From positions 106,806 to 170,805 of the forward strand of contig NZ_JANCLT010000008.1 of assembly GCF_024294785.1 (NCBI RefSeq): a DNA stretch of 64,000 nt, given 5' to 3'. Position numbers and translations under genes: made by a program. Shown in pieces: positions 36,850 to 45,035 of the stretch. The stretch comes from Ectobacillus ponti. Its GTDB lineage: Bacteria; Bacillota; Bacilli; Bacillales; Bacillaceae_G. The notes under the pieces were generated by a model. The model had not been told where the DNA came from and ran no database searches. It worked only from the letters and a program-made list of their open reading frames with translations. Each line of letters begins with the position of its first letter. The stretch's first letter is position 1.

Positions 36850-38562
36850 ATGCTTAAGCGTTTTTTCAGCTATTATAAACCGCACCGGAAGCTGTTTTAT
36901 ATCGACTTCTTCTGTGCTGTGCTTGTTGGGTTGATGGAGCTTGGATTTCCTCTGGCAGTGTCCTGGTTTATTGACAAGCTGCTCCCGGAAGGAAATTGGA
37001 GCACCATCACTGCAGTGAGCGCCGGTTTGCTAACCTTGTATGTGATGAGCTCCGGCCTGCAGTTTGTCGTCAACTACTGGGGGCATAAGCTCGGCATTAA
37101 TATTGAAACGGATATGCGCCGCGAGCTGTTCAACCATGTGCAGCGGCAATCATTCCGCTTCTTTGACAATACAAAGACCGGCCATGTGATGAGCCGGATT
37201 ACCAATGATTTGATGGATATCGGCGAACTGGCACACCATGGCCCGGAGGATTTGTTTATCGCCATTATGACGTTTGTCGGCTCATTCTGGATTATGCTGA
37301 CCATCAATGTGCAGCTCGCTCTTGTTGCCATCATTGTTGTGCCGTTCCTGATTTGGCTTATCTCTCATTCCAACATCAGAATGAACAAGTCCTGGTCCCA
37401 TATGTACGGGGACATTGCCAATGTGAATGGCCAGGTGGAGGACAGCGTGTCCGGCGTCCGCGTCGTGCAGTCCTTCACGAATGAACAGTATGAAATGAAG
37501 CGCTTCAACAAAAACAACCTGTTCTTCCGCAAGAGCAAGCTGCGCGCGTACAAGGTAATGAGCTGGAACCTGCTCGGCATTTACTTGGCGACGCGCTTGA
37601 TGACGCTGATCATTCTTGTATACGGAGCATGGCTCAGCTATTCCGGGAAGCTGTCCTACGGGGAACTTGTTGCGTTCATTTTATACCTGAACGCATTGTT
37701 TAAGCCAATCGATAAAATCAGTGCCCTGCTGGAGCTGTATCCGAAGGGGATGGCAGGCTTCAAGCGGTTTGTTGAACTGATGGACATGGAGCCGGAGATT
37801 CAGGACGCCCCGGATGCGGTCGCAGTATCTACCTTAAGCGGCGACATCCGGTTCCGCAATGTCAGCTTCGGCTATGAAAGCAACCGGCCGATTCTGCAGG
37901 ATCTCTCCTTTTCCATTGAGGCGGGAACTACGGTCGCCTTTGTCGGTCCTTCCGGGGCCGGCAAAACAACGATTTGCTCGCTCATTCCGCGCTTCTATGA
38001 TGTAACGGGCGGGTCCATCATCATTGACGGCCTCGACATCCGCGACATGACGAAGGAGTCACTGCGCGCCAATATCGGCATCGTGCAGCAGGATGTGTTC
38101 CTGTTCACGGGCACACTGCGCGAAAATATCGCCTACGGCAAGCTTGGCGCCACGCAGGAGGAAATTGAGGAAGCGGCAAGAAAGGCACACTTAACAGATT
38201 TGATTGCATCCTTGCCGGATGGCTATGACACACAAATCGGGGAGCGCGGCCTGAAGCTGTCCGGCGGGCAGAAGCAGCGTCTGGCGATTGCCCGGATGTT
38301 CCTGAAAAACCCGCCAATCCTTATCTTGGATGAAGCAACCTCCGCCTTGGATACAGAGACGGAGGCCATCATCCAGGAGGCGCTGAACGACCTGGCAAAG
38401 GACCGTACGACGCTGGTGATTGCCCATCGCCTTGCCACAATTAAGAAGGCCGACCGCATCCTTGTCATCACAGAGGAGGGCATTGCCGAGGATGGTACGC
38501 ATGCAGAGCTTCTGTCACAGGAGGATGGCATTTTCGCCAAGCTGCATGCCCATCAGCATTGA
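36850..38562 (+). CDS. ABC exporter half-transporter (permease-ATPase fusion)
   Basis: A 570-residue protein with six membrane helices (residues about 15-310, ABC_membrane) and a C-terminal ATPase: FVGPSGAGKTT (Walker A), Q loop IVQQDVFLFTGTLRENIAYG, signature KLSGGQKQRLAIARM, Walker B LILDEATSALD and the switch His in VIAHRLATI. It resembles the MsbA/LmrA/YfiB type of exporters, which act as dimers. It is a lone gene, so it is probably a homodimer exporting lipids or drugs; the substrate is not evident. ATG lies 7 bases after TTGGGGTG. Confidence 0.9.
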   Translation: MLKRFFSYYKPHRKLFYIDFFCAVLVGLMELGFPLAVSWFIDKLLPEGNWSTITAVSAGLLTLYVMSSGLQFVVNYWGHKLGINIETDMRRELFNHVQRQSFRFFDNTKTGHVMSRITNDLMDIGELAHHGPEDLFIAIMTFVGSFWIMLTINVQLALVAIIVVPFLIWLISHSNIRMNKSWSHMYGDIANVNGQVEDSVSGVRVVQSFTNEQYEMKRFNKNNLFFRKSKLRAYKVMSWNLLGIYLATRLMTLIILVYGAWLSYSGKLSYGELVAFILYLNALFKPIDKISALLELYPKGMAGFKRFVELMDMEPEIQDAPDAVAVSTLSGDIRFRNVSFGYESNRPILQDLSFSIEAGTTVAFVGPSGAGKTTICSLIPRFYDVTGGSIIIDGLDIRDMTKESLRANIGIVQQDVFLFTGTLRENIAYGKLGATQEEIEEAARKAHLTDLIASLPDGYDTQIGERGLKLSGGQKQRLAIARMFLKNPPILILDEATSALDTETEAIIQEALNDLAKDRTTLVIAHRLATIKKADRILVITEEGIAEDGTHAELLSQEDGIFAKLHAHQH

Positions 38563-38616
38563 AAGAACATGTTGACTGTTACAGATGGAGAGGACAACCG
38601 GGCTTCTCTGCACAAG

Positions 38617-38640
38617 TCCCCGCCTGCATAAGGCGGGGAT
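38617..38640. repeat. GC-rich hairpin without a U-tract
   Basis: TCCCCGCCT pairs with AGGCGGGGA around GCATA. It lies between convergent genes (exporter and PTS IIB). No run of T follows on either strand, so termination would be inefficient or Rho-dependent. Confidence 0.6.
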
Positions 38641-38644
38641 GATC

Positions 38645-39055
38645 TTATGCTTGTGATTTGAAGTTCCTGTAAGCAACGTGTCTAGTGAGTCTCATGGTAT
38701 TCTCCTCCCCAGGAAAATGGACCGGTTTCATCTTGGTTTGTTTATACAATTCAATTACATCCACAGCGTCTAATGACAGCTCCTGAAAGCGCATCAAGCC
38801 GTACATTCTTGGAGGAAGGATATACATGGGTTTGTCCGGACTCAATGTCTTGACCATTCTTTTTACTTCAAACTGTAAATGAGGGCAGAAAAGAATCACA
38901 TCAAATGCAGACATCTTCTCCTTTGCAAGCGAAAAGGGGGCAAATTCAATATAAAACTCGTCCTGCAGGTTATTTTCTACAATCTCCTTTTCCACACCCG
39001 CTGCCAAGGCGCTTGAAGAAAAGCCGCCGGCGCAGCATAAGAGAATTCTAATCAT
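38645..39055 (-). CDS. PTS lactose/cellobiose-type IIB subunit, orphan
   Basis: A 136-residue protein with the IIB P-loop near its start: RILLCCAGGFSSSALA, with the phospho-Cys at residue 7 or 8. The middle VILFCPHLQFEVKRM fits the cellobiose IIB fold. In this family IIB passes phosphate from IIA to the sugar bound in the IIC membrane subunit. No IIA or IIC gene lies near, and the C-terminal 45 residues extend past the usual 100-residue domain. It may serve a remote permease, or act as a regulator. ATG on the minus strand follows AGAAGGAAGG. Confidence 0.75.
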   Translation of the reverse strand: MIRILLCCAGGFSSSALAAGVEKEIVENNLQDEFYIEFAPFSLAKEKMSAFDVILFCPHLQFEVKRMVKTLSPDKPMYILPPRMYGLMRFQELSLDAVDVIELYKQTKMKPVHFPGEENTMRLTRHVAYRNFKSQA

Positions 39056-39223
39056 GTTGAACCCTTCCTTCTAAGACTATGTTCCCATAGTAGCTCTGTT
39101 ATTTCATGTTATTGCAATATTCTACATAGTTCTCAAGATTCCTTTCACGCAACAAGAAACGGGAGAAGGTTGGCTGCTATAACTCTGCTTTATCGTCTAC
39201 AAATGCAGGAAAGGGGAGTATAC

Positions 39224-40042
39224 ATGATTCATATCATATCGGGACAAGCAGCTGCAGGCAGCTTCCGGTTCATGCTTCGGGGCAAAGGAGCAAAGGAACA
39301 GGGACACCTGCTGCCGCTGTTCGGTACTCTTTCTGTCGGGCCTGTCCATCAGCTACATGAGGAGGCAGGACGAGTGGCGCGCTATGCTTGGCTGCAGCAG
39401 GCTATGCCTGACCCGTATCAGGGATGGCCGGAGGACGAAGACAATTTTATCCGTACTACAGAAAAGCTCCAAGCGCTTCCCGCGGGCAGCCATGTTTGTG
39501 TCTGGACATGTGAAAATGCCAGTGAACAGACGATGCTCAGCTATATCGCGTACCTGCTGCGGGACAAGCGCAGCGATATTTCCGTCGTTAACACGGCGCA
39601 TGCGTATCAACAGCTGTTTGCCAGGCCGAACATACAATACGAGGTGCTGCATACAGGCGAGCTCCCCCCGGAGAAGCTGGAAGTCATCTATGAGAGCGGA
39701 TGCGGCACGTGCTTAAGTGATCATGAGCGGGAGCATCTGGAGCAGGGGTGGCTGCAGCTTGCCGCCACCCCTGAGCCGCTCCGTATCTGGCGCAATGGGC
39801 GCATTCACTCTCTCCCGGAAGACTACTATGACCCGTATATGATCAAGCATGCCAAAAGGCTGGGGAATAAGCGGGAGTTCATGAAGGCCTCCAGAATCAT
39901 TGGCGAGGTGCTGGGGCATCTGGACCAATATTTGGGCAATGCTTTCTTGGAATACCGTCTCAGGAGCCTGGTGCAGCAGGGGGTATTTGAGGCAGAAGGC
40001 AGTCTGGCTGCAATGCGCTTGTACCGTGTGAAATTAAGATAG
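39224..40042 (+). CDS. DUF1835 domain-containing protein
   Basis: A 272-residue soluble protein. The N-terminal half fits DUF1835 (IHIISGQAAAGSFRFML; later VCVWTCENASEQTMLSYIAYLL, VNTAHAYQ) and the C-terminal half the DUF3658-type helical part (YYDPYMIKHA, FMKASRIIGEVLGH). Both domains usually occur together in Bacillus; no activity is known. ATG at 39224 follows AAAGGGGAG; 18 earlier in-frame codons lack a binding site. It is 86 bases before truA. Confidence 0.82.
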   Translation: MIHIISGQAAAGSFRFMLRGKGAKEQGHLLPLFGTLSVGPVHQLHEEAGRVARYAWLQQAMPDPYQGWPEDEDNFIRTTEKLQALPAGSHVCVWTCENASEQTMLSYIAYLLRDKRSDISVVNTAHAYQQLFARPNIQYEVLHTGELPPEKLEVIYESGCGTCLSDHEREHLEQGWLQLAATPEPLRIWRNGRIHSLPEDYYDPYMIKHAKRLGNKREFMKASRIIGEVLGHLDQYLGNAFLEYRLRSLVQQGVFEAEGSLAAMRLYRVKLR

Positions 40043-40128
40043 TATTCTTCTATGGGACAAGGTATACTTTGGTAGGTTTCCCTGCAGACTGGGTAACGGC
40101 AACTATAATGCGATGCAAGGAGAATGCT

Positions 40129-40866
40129 ATGAATAACTATAGATTGTTAATTCAATATGATGGCAGCCGCTATAAGGGCTGGCAGCGCCTTGGCAACGGC
40201 GAGAATACGATTCAGGGGAAAATTGAGAGTGTGTTGTCTGAAATGCTCGGCAAGGAAGTCGAAATTATTGGCTCCAGCCGGACGGATGCCGGAGTGCACG
40301 CTTTTGCCCAAGTGGCAAATTTCAAAACAGAGAAGGATTTTGCGCCAGCCGAAGTGAAGGCTTATTTAAACCGCTATCTGCCCGAAGATATTAGTGTAGT
40401 GGAGGTCACCTCTGTTCCAGACCGGTTTCATGCCCGGTACAATGCGAAGGCAAAAACATACCTGTATAAGATCTGGAATGAAGAGCATCCGCATCCGTTC
40501 ATGCGAAAGTACAGCATGCATCTGACAGAGAAGCTGGATGTGGCCAAGATGAAGGAAGCCGGCCAATACTTTGTCGGCACCCATGATTTCACGGCCTTCT
40601 CCAATGCCAAGTCAAAAAAGAAATCATCTGTACGAGAGATTTACTCTGTGGAAGTGTTTGAGGAGGACGACTTTATTCAGATACGGGTGCGGGGGGAAGG
40701 CTTCCTCTATAACATGGTCCGGAAGCTGGCGGGCACGCTGATTGAGGCGGGGTTGGGTGCGATAGCCCCAAGCAGTATTCCCGGCATCCTGGAGTCTAAA
40801 GAGCGGGTACAGACCGGACGCATGGCGGAAGCGGGAGGATTACATTTAGAAAACATAGAGTTCTAA
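40129..40866 (+). CDS. truA: tRNA pseudouridine synthase A (TruA, second-copy type)
   Basis: A 245-residue enzyme that converts uridine to pseudouridine at positions 38-40 of tRNA anticodon arms. Catalytic Asp53 lies in GSSRTDAGVHAFAQ; RFHARYNAKAKTYLY and GEGFLYNMVRKLAGTLIEAG are typical. In Bacilli the main truA is in the ribosomal protein cluster (rplQ-ecf-truA-rplM), which this is not, so this is probably an additional copy like truA2 of the Bacillus cereus group. ATG at 40129 has AAGGAG upstream. A metallo-hydrolase gene follows after 12 bases. Confidence 0.92.
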   Translation: MNNYRLLIQYDGSRYKGWQRLGNGENTIQGKIESVLSEMLGKEVEIIGSSRTDAGVHAFAQVANFKTEKDFAPAEVKAYLNRYLPEDISVVEVTSVPDRFHARYNAKAKTYLYKIWNEEHPHPFMRKYSMHLTEKLDVAKMKEAGQYFVGTHDFTAFSNAKSKKKSSVREIYSVEVFEEDDFIQIRVRGEGFLYNMVRKLAGTLIEAGLGAIAPSSIPGILESKERVQTGRMAEAGGLHLENIEF

Positions 40867-40878
40867 GGGGGAATTTCT

Positions 40879-41748
40879 GTGCAGGAGATCCATCGAATCG
40901 GCAGGCACTTTTGGTACATGACACCGGTGTCAGAGACAGACCGCCCCATCTTAGGGATGGTCGTCGGCAAAAGCCGGACACTCATGATTGATGCCGGCAA
41001 TTCTGAGGCGCATGCCCAGCTATTTATTAGAGAGCTGGAGAAGCAGGGGATGCCGCAGCCGAGCTTTGTTGCGTTGACGCACTGGCATTGGGACCATATT
41101 TTTGGCCTGTCCGGGCTTGGGGATATCGTTTCTATTTCATCTGCTCTTACAAAGATAGAGATGGAGAAGCTGCTCCCGTTGTCTTGGTCGGATGAAGCTT
41201 TGGCTGAACGTGTGGCAGCCGGAACGGAAATTGAGTTTTGTGCAACGGCGATCGGGCATGAGTTTCCAAACGAGCGGAATATCGAGATTGTGTTGCCATC
41301 GCTCACTTTCGAGGGAAGGCTGGAGATAGACCTTGGCGGAGTCACCTGTGTGCTGCAGCAGGTAGGCGGCGATCATGCGGCCGACTCTGTTGTCGTGTAC
41401 GTTCCCCAAGAGAAGCTTCTGTTTCTGGGGGACTGCATGTATCAGGATATCTTCTCGCCACCGGCAAACTATACAGTCAAACGGACCTTGGATTTGCTCG
41501 ATACATTAGAGGCATTTGAGGCGGATACATATGTGATTTCACATTGGAAGCCGATTTCGAAGGAAGAGTTTCGCCGGGAAGTGTCCATCATGCGGCATGC
41601 GGCTCGCATTACAGAGGAATGCCAGGGCAGGCTGGAGGCTATGAAGCAGGCGTACCAGCAATGCGCCGGACGGGAATTGGAAGAGGATGAGGAGGAAATT
41701 CTCGAGTATTTTGCCAATGGATATGCGAGGGGGCAGGCTCAAAACTAA
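40879..41748 (+). CDS. Metallo-beta-lactamase-fold hydrolase
   Basis: A 289-residue hydrolase with the zinc-binding motif THWHWDH (residues about 67-73), a further His in QQVGGDHAADSVVVY and Asp in LFLGDCMYQDIF, then VISHWKP. It is cytoplasmic. Substrate is unknown; the fold covers esterases, phosphodiesterases, glyoxalases and RNA-processing enzymes. GTG start follows AAGGGGGA, 12 bases after the truA stop, so the two are co-transcribed; a link to tRNA metabolism is possible but unproven. Confidence 0.85.
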   Translation: MQEIHRIGRHFWYMTPVSETDRPILGMVVGKSRTLMIDAGNSEAHAQLFIRELEKQGMPQPSFVALTHWHWDHIFGLSGLGDIVSISSALTKIEMEKLLPLSWSDEALAERVAAGTEIEFCATAIGHEFPNERNIEIVLPSLTFEGRLEIDLGGVTCVLQQVGGDHAADSVVVYVPQEKLLFLGDCMYQDIFSPPANYTVKRTLDLLDTLEAFEADTYVISHWKPISKEEFRREVSIMRHAARITEECQGRLEAMKQAYQQCAGRELEEDEEEILEYFANGYARGQAQN

Positions 41749-41827
41749 AGCCGAATCCCTCTCGGCCAAGGTCACAAATTTGTGATAAATCATACACATA
41801 ATGTCCTCACTTCCTTTAGTTTTGGGG

Positions 41828-41890
41828 ACTCCCTGCGCACTATAATGAACGTGTAAGAGATAGAAATCTCTTCATCATACGACAGGGAGT
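41828..41890 (+). promoter_or_regulatory. Promoter inside an inverted repeat that covers the ribosome binding site
   Basis: TATAAT (41841-41846) lies between ACTCCCTG (41828-41835) and its exact complement CAGGGAGT (41883-41890), which contains the GGGAGTGAG ribosome binding site of the next gene. Between them AAGAGAT/ATCTCTT (41855-41861/41866-41872) forms a 7-bp hairpin with an AGAA loop. Read-through RNA from the left would hide the ribosome site; RNA from the TATAAT start would lack the blocking arm. Confidence 0.5.
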
Positions 41891-41897
41891 GAGACAT

Positions 41898-42077
41898 ATG
41901 TTTCTCGTTATGTTTATGCTTTTGGTAATCCTAAGTCCTTTCATCATTATCCTTGCCCCACTGCTTGGCGGGTTATTGGCATTTGGCATTGTGATGGGCT
42001 GGCTGTTCCGCTTGGTGGATGCAGTGCATGACGCTGTGAACAGAGTGCTTGGAAAGCATGTGGGTCTGGCTAAGTGA
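41898..42077 (+). CDS. Small hydrophobic protein, 59 residues
   Basis: A short membrane protein: residues 1-40 are one or two tightly packed hydrophobic helices (MFLVMFMLLVILSPF, IIILAPLLGGLLAFGIVMGW), then an amphipathic basic tail (RLVDAVHDAVNRVLGKHVG). The ATG at 41898 follows AGGGAGTGAG at good distance; a GTG three codons earlier overlaps that site. It has its own -10 box and a very strong terminator. Size and build resemble small membrane regulators or type I toxins, but no family was recognised. Confidence 0.6.
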   Translation: MFLVMFMLLVILSPFIIILAPLLGGLLAFGIVMGWLFRLVDAVHDAVNRVLGKHVGLAK

Positions 42078-42103
42078 AGCAGCGTACCATCTTCTATATA
42101 AAT

Positions 42104-42170
42104 CAACAATCCCTTTTGTAAGGAGCGTTCCGGAAGCAGAGCGTCTTTACAAAAGGGATTGTTGCATTTT
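42104..42170 (+). terminator. Terminator with an 18-bp perfect stem
   Basis: CAACAATCCCTTTTGTAA (42104-42121) pairs base for base with its complement at 42147-42164 around a 25-base loop that can fold again (GCGTTCC/GGAAGC). GCATTTTTGC follows. The stem is unusually long for a terminator of a 59-codon gene. Confidence 0.7.
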
Positions 42171-42182
42171 TGCGGGGTTTGC

Positions 42183-42211
42183 TTGACGGTAAGGGGCAGG
42201 CAGGATACAGT
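42183..42211 (+). promoter_or_regulatory. Promoter of rocB
   Basis: TTGACG (42183-42188), 17 bases, TACAGT (42206-42211), 41 bases before the start codon. Confidence 0.6.
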
Positions 42212-42251
42212 TCTCTCAGACAGCCATTTTTTGAGAAAAGGGGATAGGAGC

Positions 42252-43901
42252 ATGCGGTCATGCCGAGAGGATGTACTGGCCTTTACGAAGCAGCTTGTGG
42301 CCATTGAAAGCATTGTGAATACAGAAGGGGAGAAGCGGATTGCCGGCGCCCTGCGGGAGCTGGTTTCAGCCTTCCCGTACTTCAAGAAACATCCATCCTT
42401 TGTCACGATGGAGCGAACGGTGCAGGATGAGCAGGAACGCTACAATGTACTTGCTTTTGTAAAAGGAACAAAGGGGACGAGCAGCCGGACAGTTATTTTA
42501 ATGGGACATATGGATACAGTCGGCATTGACGATTATAATCAGCTGAAGGAATACGCCTGTTCACCGGACGAATTGATGGAAGCTTTGCAGAAGGAAGAGC
42601 TGCCGCCTTCGGCGAAGGAGCACCTGGAGTCGGGAGACTGGCTGTTTGGCCGCGGTGTGCTGGACATGAAGAGCGGCGTGGCGAGCCATTTGTACCTGCT
42701 GCGCCACTACTCCGAGCATCCGGAGGAGCTGGACGGCAATCTTATCTTTTTGGCAGAATGCGATGAGGAGGACAGCTCCCATGGTGTACTCTCGGCGCTC
42801 AAGACACTGCAGCGCTGGAAGGAGGAGCATGGGTTCCAGTATGTCGCAGCCATCAACGCGGATTTTGTGTCCCCGCGCTATGCCGGGGATGAGAACCGCT
42901 ACATATACAAGGGAACTGTGGGGAAGCTGCTGCCATCATTTTTTATCACCGGGGCTGAGACACATGTCGGCTCTTGCTTTGAAGGGCTGGATCCCAATTT
43001 CCTGGCTGCGGAGCTGACAAAGCAAATCAACTATAATCCGGAGCTTTGCAATGAAGCCTTCGGCGAGACGACCGTGCCGCCGGTCTCACTGAAGCAGATG
43101 GATCTGAAGCCGTCTTATACAGTACAGACCGCTTTGTCCGCTTATGTATACTATAATTTCTTTATTCATTCCTGGTCGCCGAAGGACGTGCTGGAGAAGC
43201 TGAAGCAGCAGGCCCATCTTGCTTTTGACAATGCTCTGCAGGCCTTTGCGGACCGATACAAGCAGTACAGCAGCCTGAGCGGCGAGCCGTATGTGGAGCT
43301 GCCATGGAAGCCGCGCGTGTTCACCTATGAAGAGATGGAGCAGCTTCTTATTGCGGAGCATGGAGAAGCCTTCACCAAGCATATGGATGAGTGGAAAGCT
43401 GTGCTGCTGCAGGATGCGACGCTGGATACGCGTATGTTCGCAGCGAGAGTGGTGGAGGAAGCTTGGAAATGGATGAAGGACAAGGCGCCGGCTATGATCC
43501 TGTTCTACTCTTCCCTGTACTCGCCGCGCATTGAACTGACAGGCAAGACAGCAGCGGAGGAAGCACTGATTGCGGCACTGGACCAAGCGGTGCAGGACGT
43601 GCAGCCGGCGTATCCGCATCCGATTGTGACAAGAAACTTCTTCCCGTACATTTCGGATATGAGCTTCGTTGCCTTGAGTGATGACGAAGCGGGTATTGGG
43701 GCTGTGACAAACAATAATCCAGGCTGGGGAACGAAGCATTATGTGGCCTATGAAGACATCCGCAAGCTCAATGTACCCGTTATCAATATTGGTCCCTATG
43801 GATTGGATGCGCACAAGAAGCTGGAGCGGATGGAGATGACCTACTCGCTGGAGATGGTGCCGAATATTACAGACCGGGTCATTCAGCACGTGCTGAGATA
43901 G
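42252..43901 (+). CDS. rocB: RocB-like M20-family peptidase/deacylase
   Basis: A 549-residue protein of the M20/M25/M40 family, of the long RocB type (566 residues in B. subtilis). Metal-ligand motifs are ILMGHMDTVG (His and Asp), GRGVLDMKSGVASHLYLL and LAECDEEDSSHG (Glu pair). In B. subtilis rocB belongs to the arginine degradation regulon, but its reaction is still unclear. No roc transporters or arginase are adjacent. ATG at 42252 has GGGATAGGAG upstream; the frame is open further but runs into the terminator and promoter. Confidence 0.87.
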   Translation: MRSCREDVLAFTKQLVAIESIVNTEGEKRIAGALRELVSAFPYFKKHPSFVTMERTVQDEQERYNVLAFVKGTKGTSSRTVILMGHMDTVGIDDYNQLKEYACSPDELMEALQKEELPPSAKEHLESGDWLFGRGVLDMKSGVASHLYLLRHYSEHPEELDGNLIFLAECDEEDSSHGVLSALKTLQRWKEEHGFQYVAAINADFVSPRYAGDENRYIYKGTVGKLLPSFFITGAETHVGSCFEGLDPNFLAAELTKQINYNPELCNEAFGETTVPPVSLKQMDLKPSYTVQTALSAYVYYNFFIHSWSPKDVLEKLKQQAHLAFDNALQAFADRYKQYSSLSGEPYVELPWKPRVFTYEEMEQLLIAEHGEAFTKHMDEWKAVLLQDATLDTRMFAARVVEEAWKWMKDKAPAMILFYSSLYSPRIELTGKTAAEEALIAALDQAVQDVQPAYPHPIVTRNFFPYISDMSFVALSDDEAGIGAVTNNNPGWGTKHYVAYEDIRKLNVPVINIGPYGLDAHKKLERMEMTYSLEMVPNITDRVIQHVLR

Positions 43902-43956
43902 GGCATGTATGTAAGGCCGGGCAAGCGGCAAATACATTTCAGGAATAGATCAATGT

Positions 43957-43990
43957 AAAAAGAGTGACCCGCTTGCAGGCACTCTTTTTA
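43957..43990. terminator. Bidirectional terminator between rocB and tetR
   Basis: AAAAAGAGTG pairs with CACTCTTTTT around a 13-base loop, between convergent genes. Confidence 0.8.
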
Positions 43991-44848
43991 TATGCCTGCA
44001 AGCAATGTCTGGAGTGTCCGCAGGTCATCCTGCGGAAAGGGGCCTGCTTGCAGCGAAAGCCATGCGCTCTCCATTAGGAAGCGGCGCGGTTCACGGATGT
44101 GCGACTCCTCCTGCAGGAAGTCCAGCAGCTGTATGTACCTTGTATCGGCAGGGGAAAGCTGCTGCTTCAGTGAAGTCAAGCATTCACGGATTTCACCCTG
44201 CAGTGCCCGCCCCTTATCCTGATATTCGGGCAGCCAGCTTTCGAGCAGCTTCGGCGGAAACAGCTGGTCATCAGAAGCGGCAGTTTCCTCCACCATGCTT
44301 ACAAGACGCGCCACGCTGTAATGTACAACTTTATCGAGATTGGCATTTGATTGGTGCACCATGCCATAGTATTTCAGATTATGGTGCAGGATTCCCAGAA
44401 ACATAATGGCGCAGTCCAGCAAAAAGGGCTGCTTGGCCTCGCCGAACAGGTCAAGAAAGCGCCGGTAGACCCAATTGACAGTCTGCAGCTGCCCCTTCTT
44501 TAAAAATTCCTTCAGCTCCTCATCATTGGAGAACATAACCTCCTCAAACAGGGTAATGAGCTTGTTTTCGCGGTTTCTTTGCAGATGCAGTTCAATTTGC
44601 CGGGCAAATACAGCCAGGTCGGCCGGATCCTGGCCGATCAGCAGCTCATTCCGTTCCTGCTCCATTTGCTGATGAAGCGTCTTAAAGAGTGAGATTAACA
44701 GCTCATTTTTTGAGGAAAAGTAATTATAAAATGTTCCTTTTGAAATCCCGCTGTATTCAAGAATATCCTGAATCGAGGTGGCCTGAAAGCCTTTGTCAAT
44801 AAACAGCTGATGGGCCATCTTCATGACATGCTGCTTTCGGTCATGCAT
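43988..44848 (-). CDS. TetR/AcrR-family regulator
   Basis: A 286-residue regulator with an N-terminal TetR helix-turn-helix (residues 8-54; ATSIQDILEYSGISKGTFYNYFSSKNELL) and a ligand domain longer than the usual 150 residues, rich in aromatic residues. It is divergent from a 14-helix drug-type exporter with 187 bases between starts, holding two candidate operators. It most likely represses the exporter and itself until a drug or metabolite binds. Confidence 0.88.
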   Translation of the reverse strand: MHDRKQHVMKMAHQLFIDKGFQATSIQDILEYSGISKGTFYNYFSSKNELLISLFKTLHQQMEQERNELLIGQDPADLAVFARQIELHLQRNRENKLITLFEEVMFSNDEELKEFLKKGQLQTVNWVYRRFLDLFGEAKQPFLLDCAIMFLGILHHNLKYYGMVHQSNANLDKVVHYSVARLVSMVEETAASDDQLFPPKLLESWLPEYQDKGRALQGEIRECLTSLKQQLSPADTRYIQLLDFLQEESHIREPRRFLMESAWLSLQAGPFPQDDLRTLQTLLAGI

Positions 44849-44869
44849 GCTACATCACCTTCAATCTAA

Positions 44870-44888
44870 TTTGGACTGTATGTCTAAA
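44870..44888. promoter_or_regulatory. Candidate TetR operator 1
   Basis: TTTGGAC-TGTAT-GTCTAAA, a 7-base imperfect inverted repeat (one mismatch), 22 bases before the tetR start. A further half-site GTCTAAA is at 44997-45003 on the exporter side. Confidence 0.5.
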
Positions 44889-44947
44889 ATCATCGTACAT
44901 CATTTCAGCTGTTCTCACAAACCTTGCATGAACAGGAGTTTTCATGA

Positions 44948-44976
44948 TTGTAAAAAATATACACATGGTATATGAT
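44948..44976 (+). promoter_or_regulatory. Promoter of the exporter gene with central palindrome
   Basis: TTGTAA (44948-44953), 17 bases, TATGAT (44971-44976). ATATAC-ACATG-GTATAT (44957-44973) is a perfect 6-base inverted repeat filling the spacer and touching the -10 box; it is the better placed site for repression. Confidence 0.55.
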
Positions 44977-45035
44977 ATGGGTTGTGTGTAACAACAGTCT
45001 AAAATAATGAACTAACTGTATAAGGAGGAGCAACT

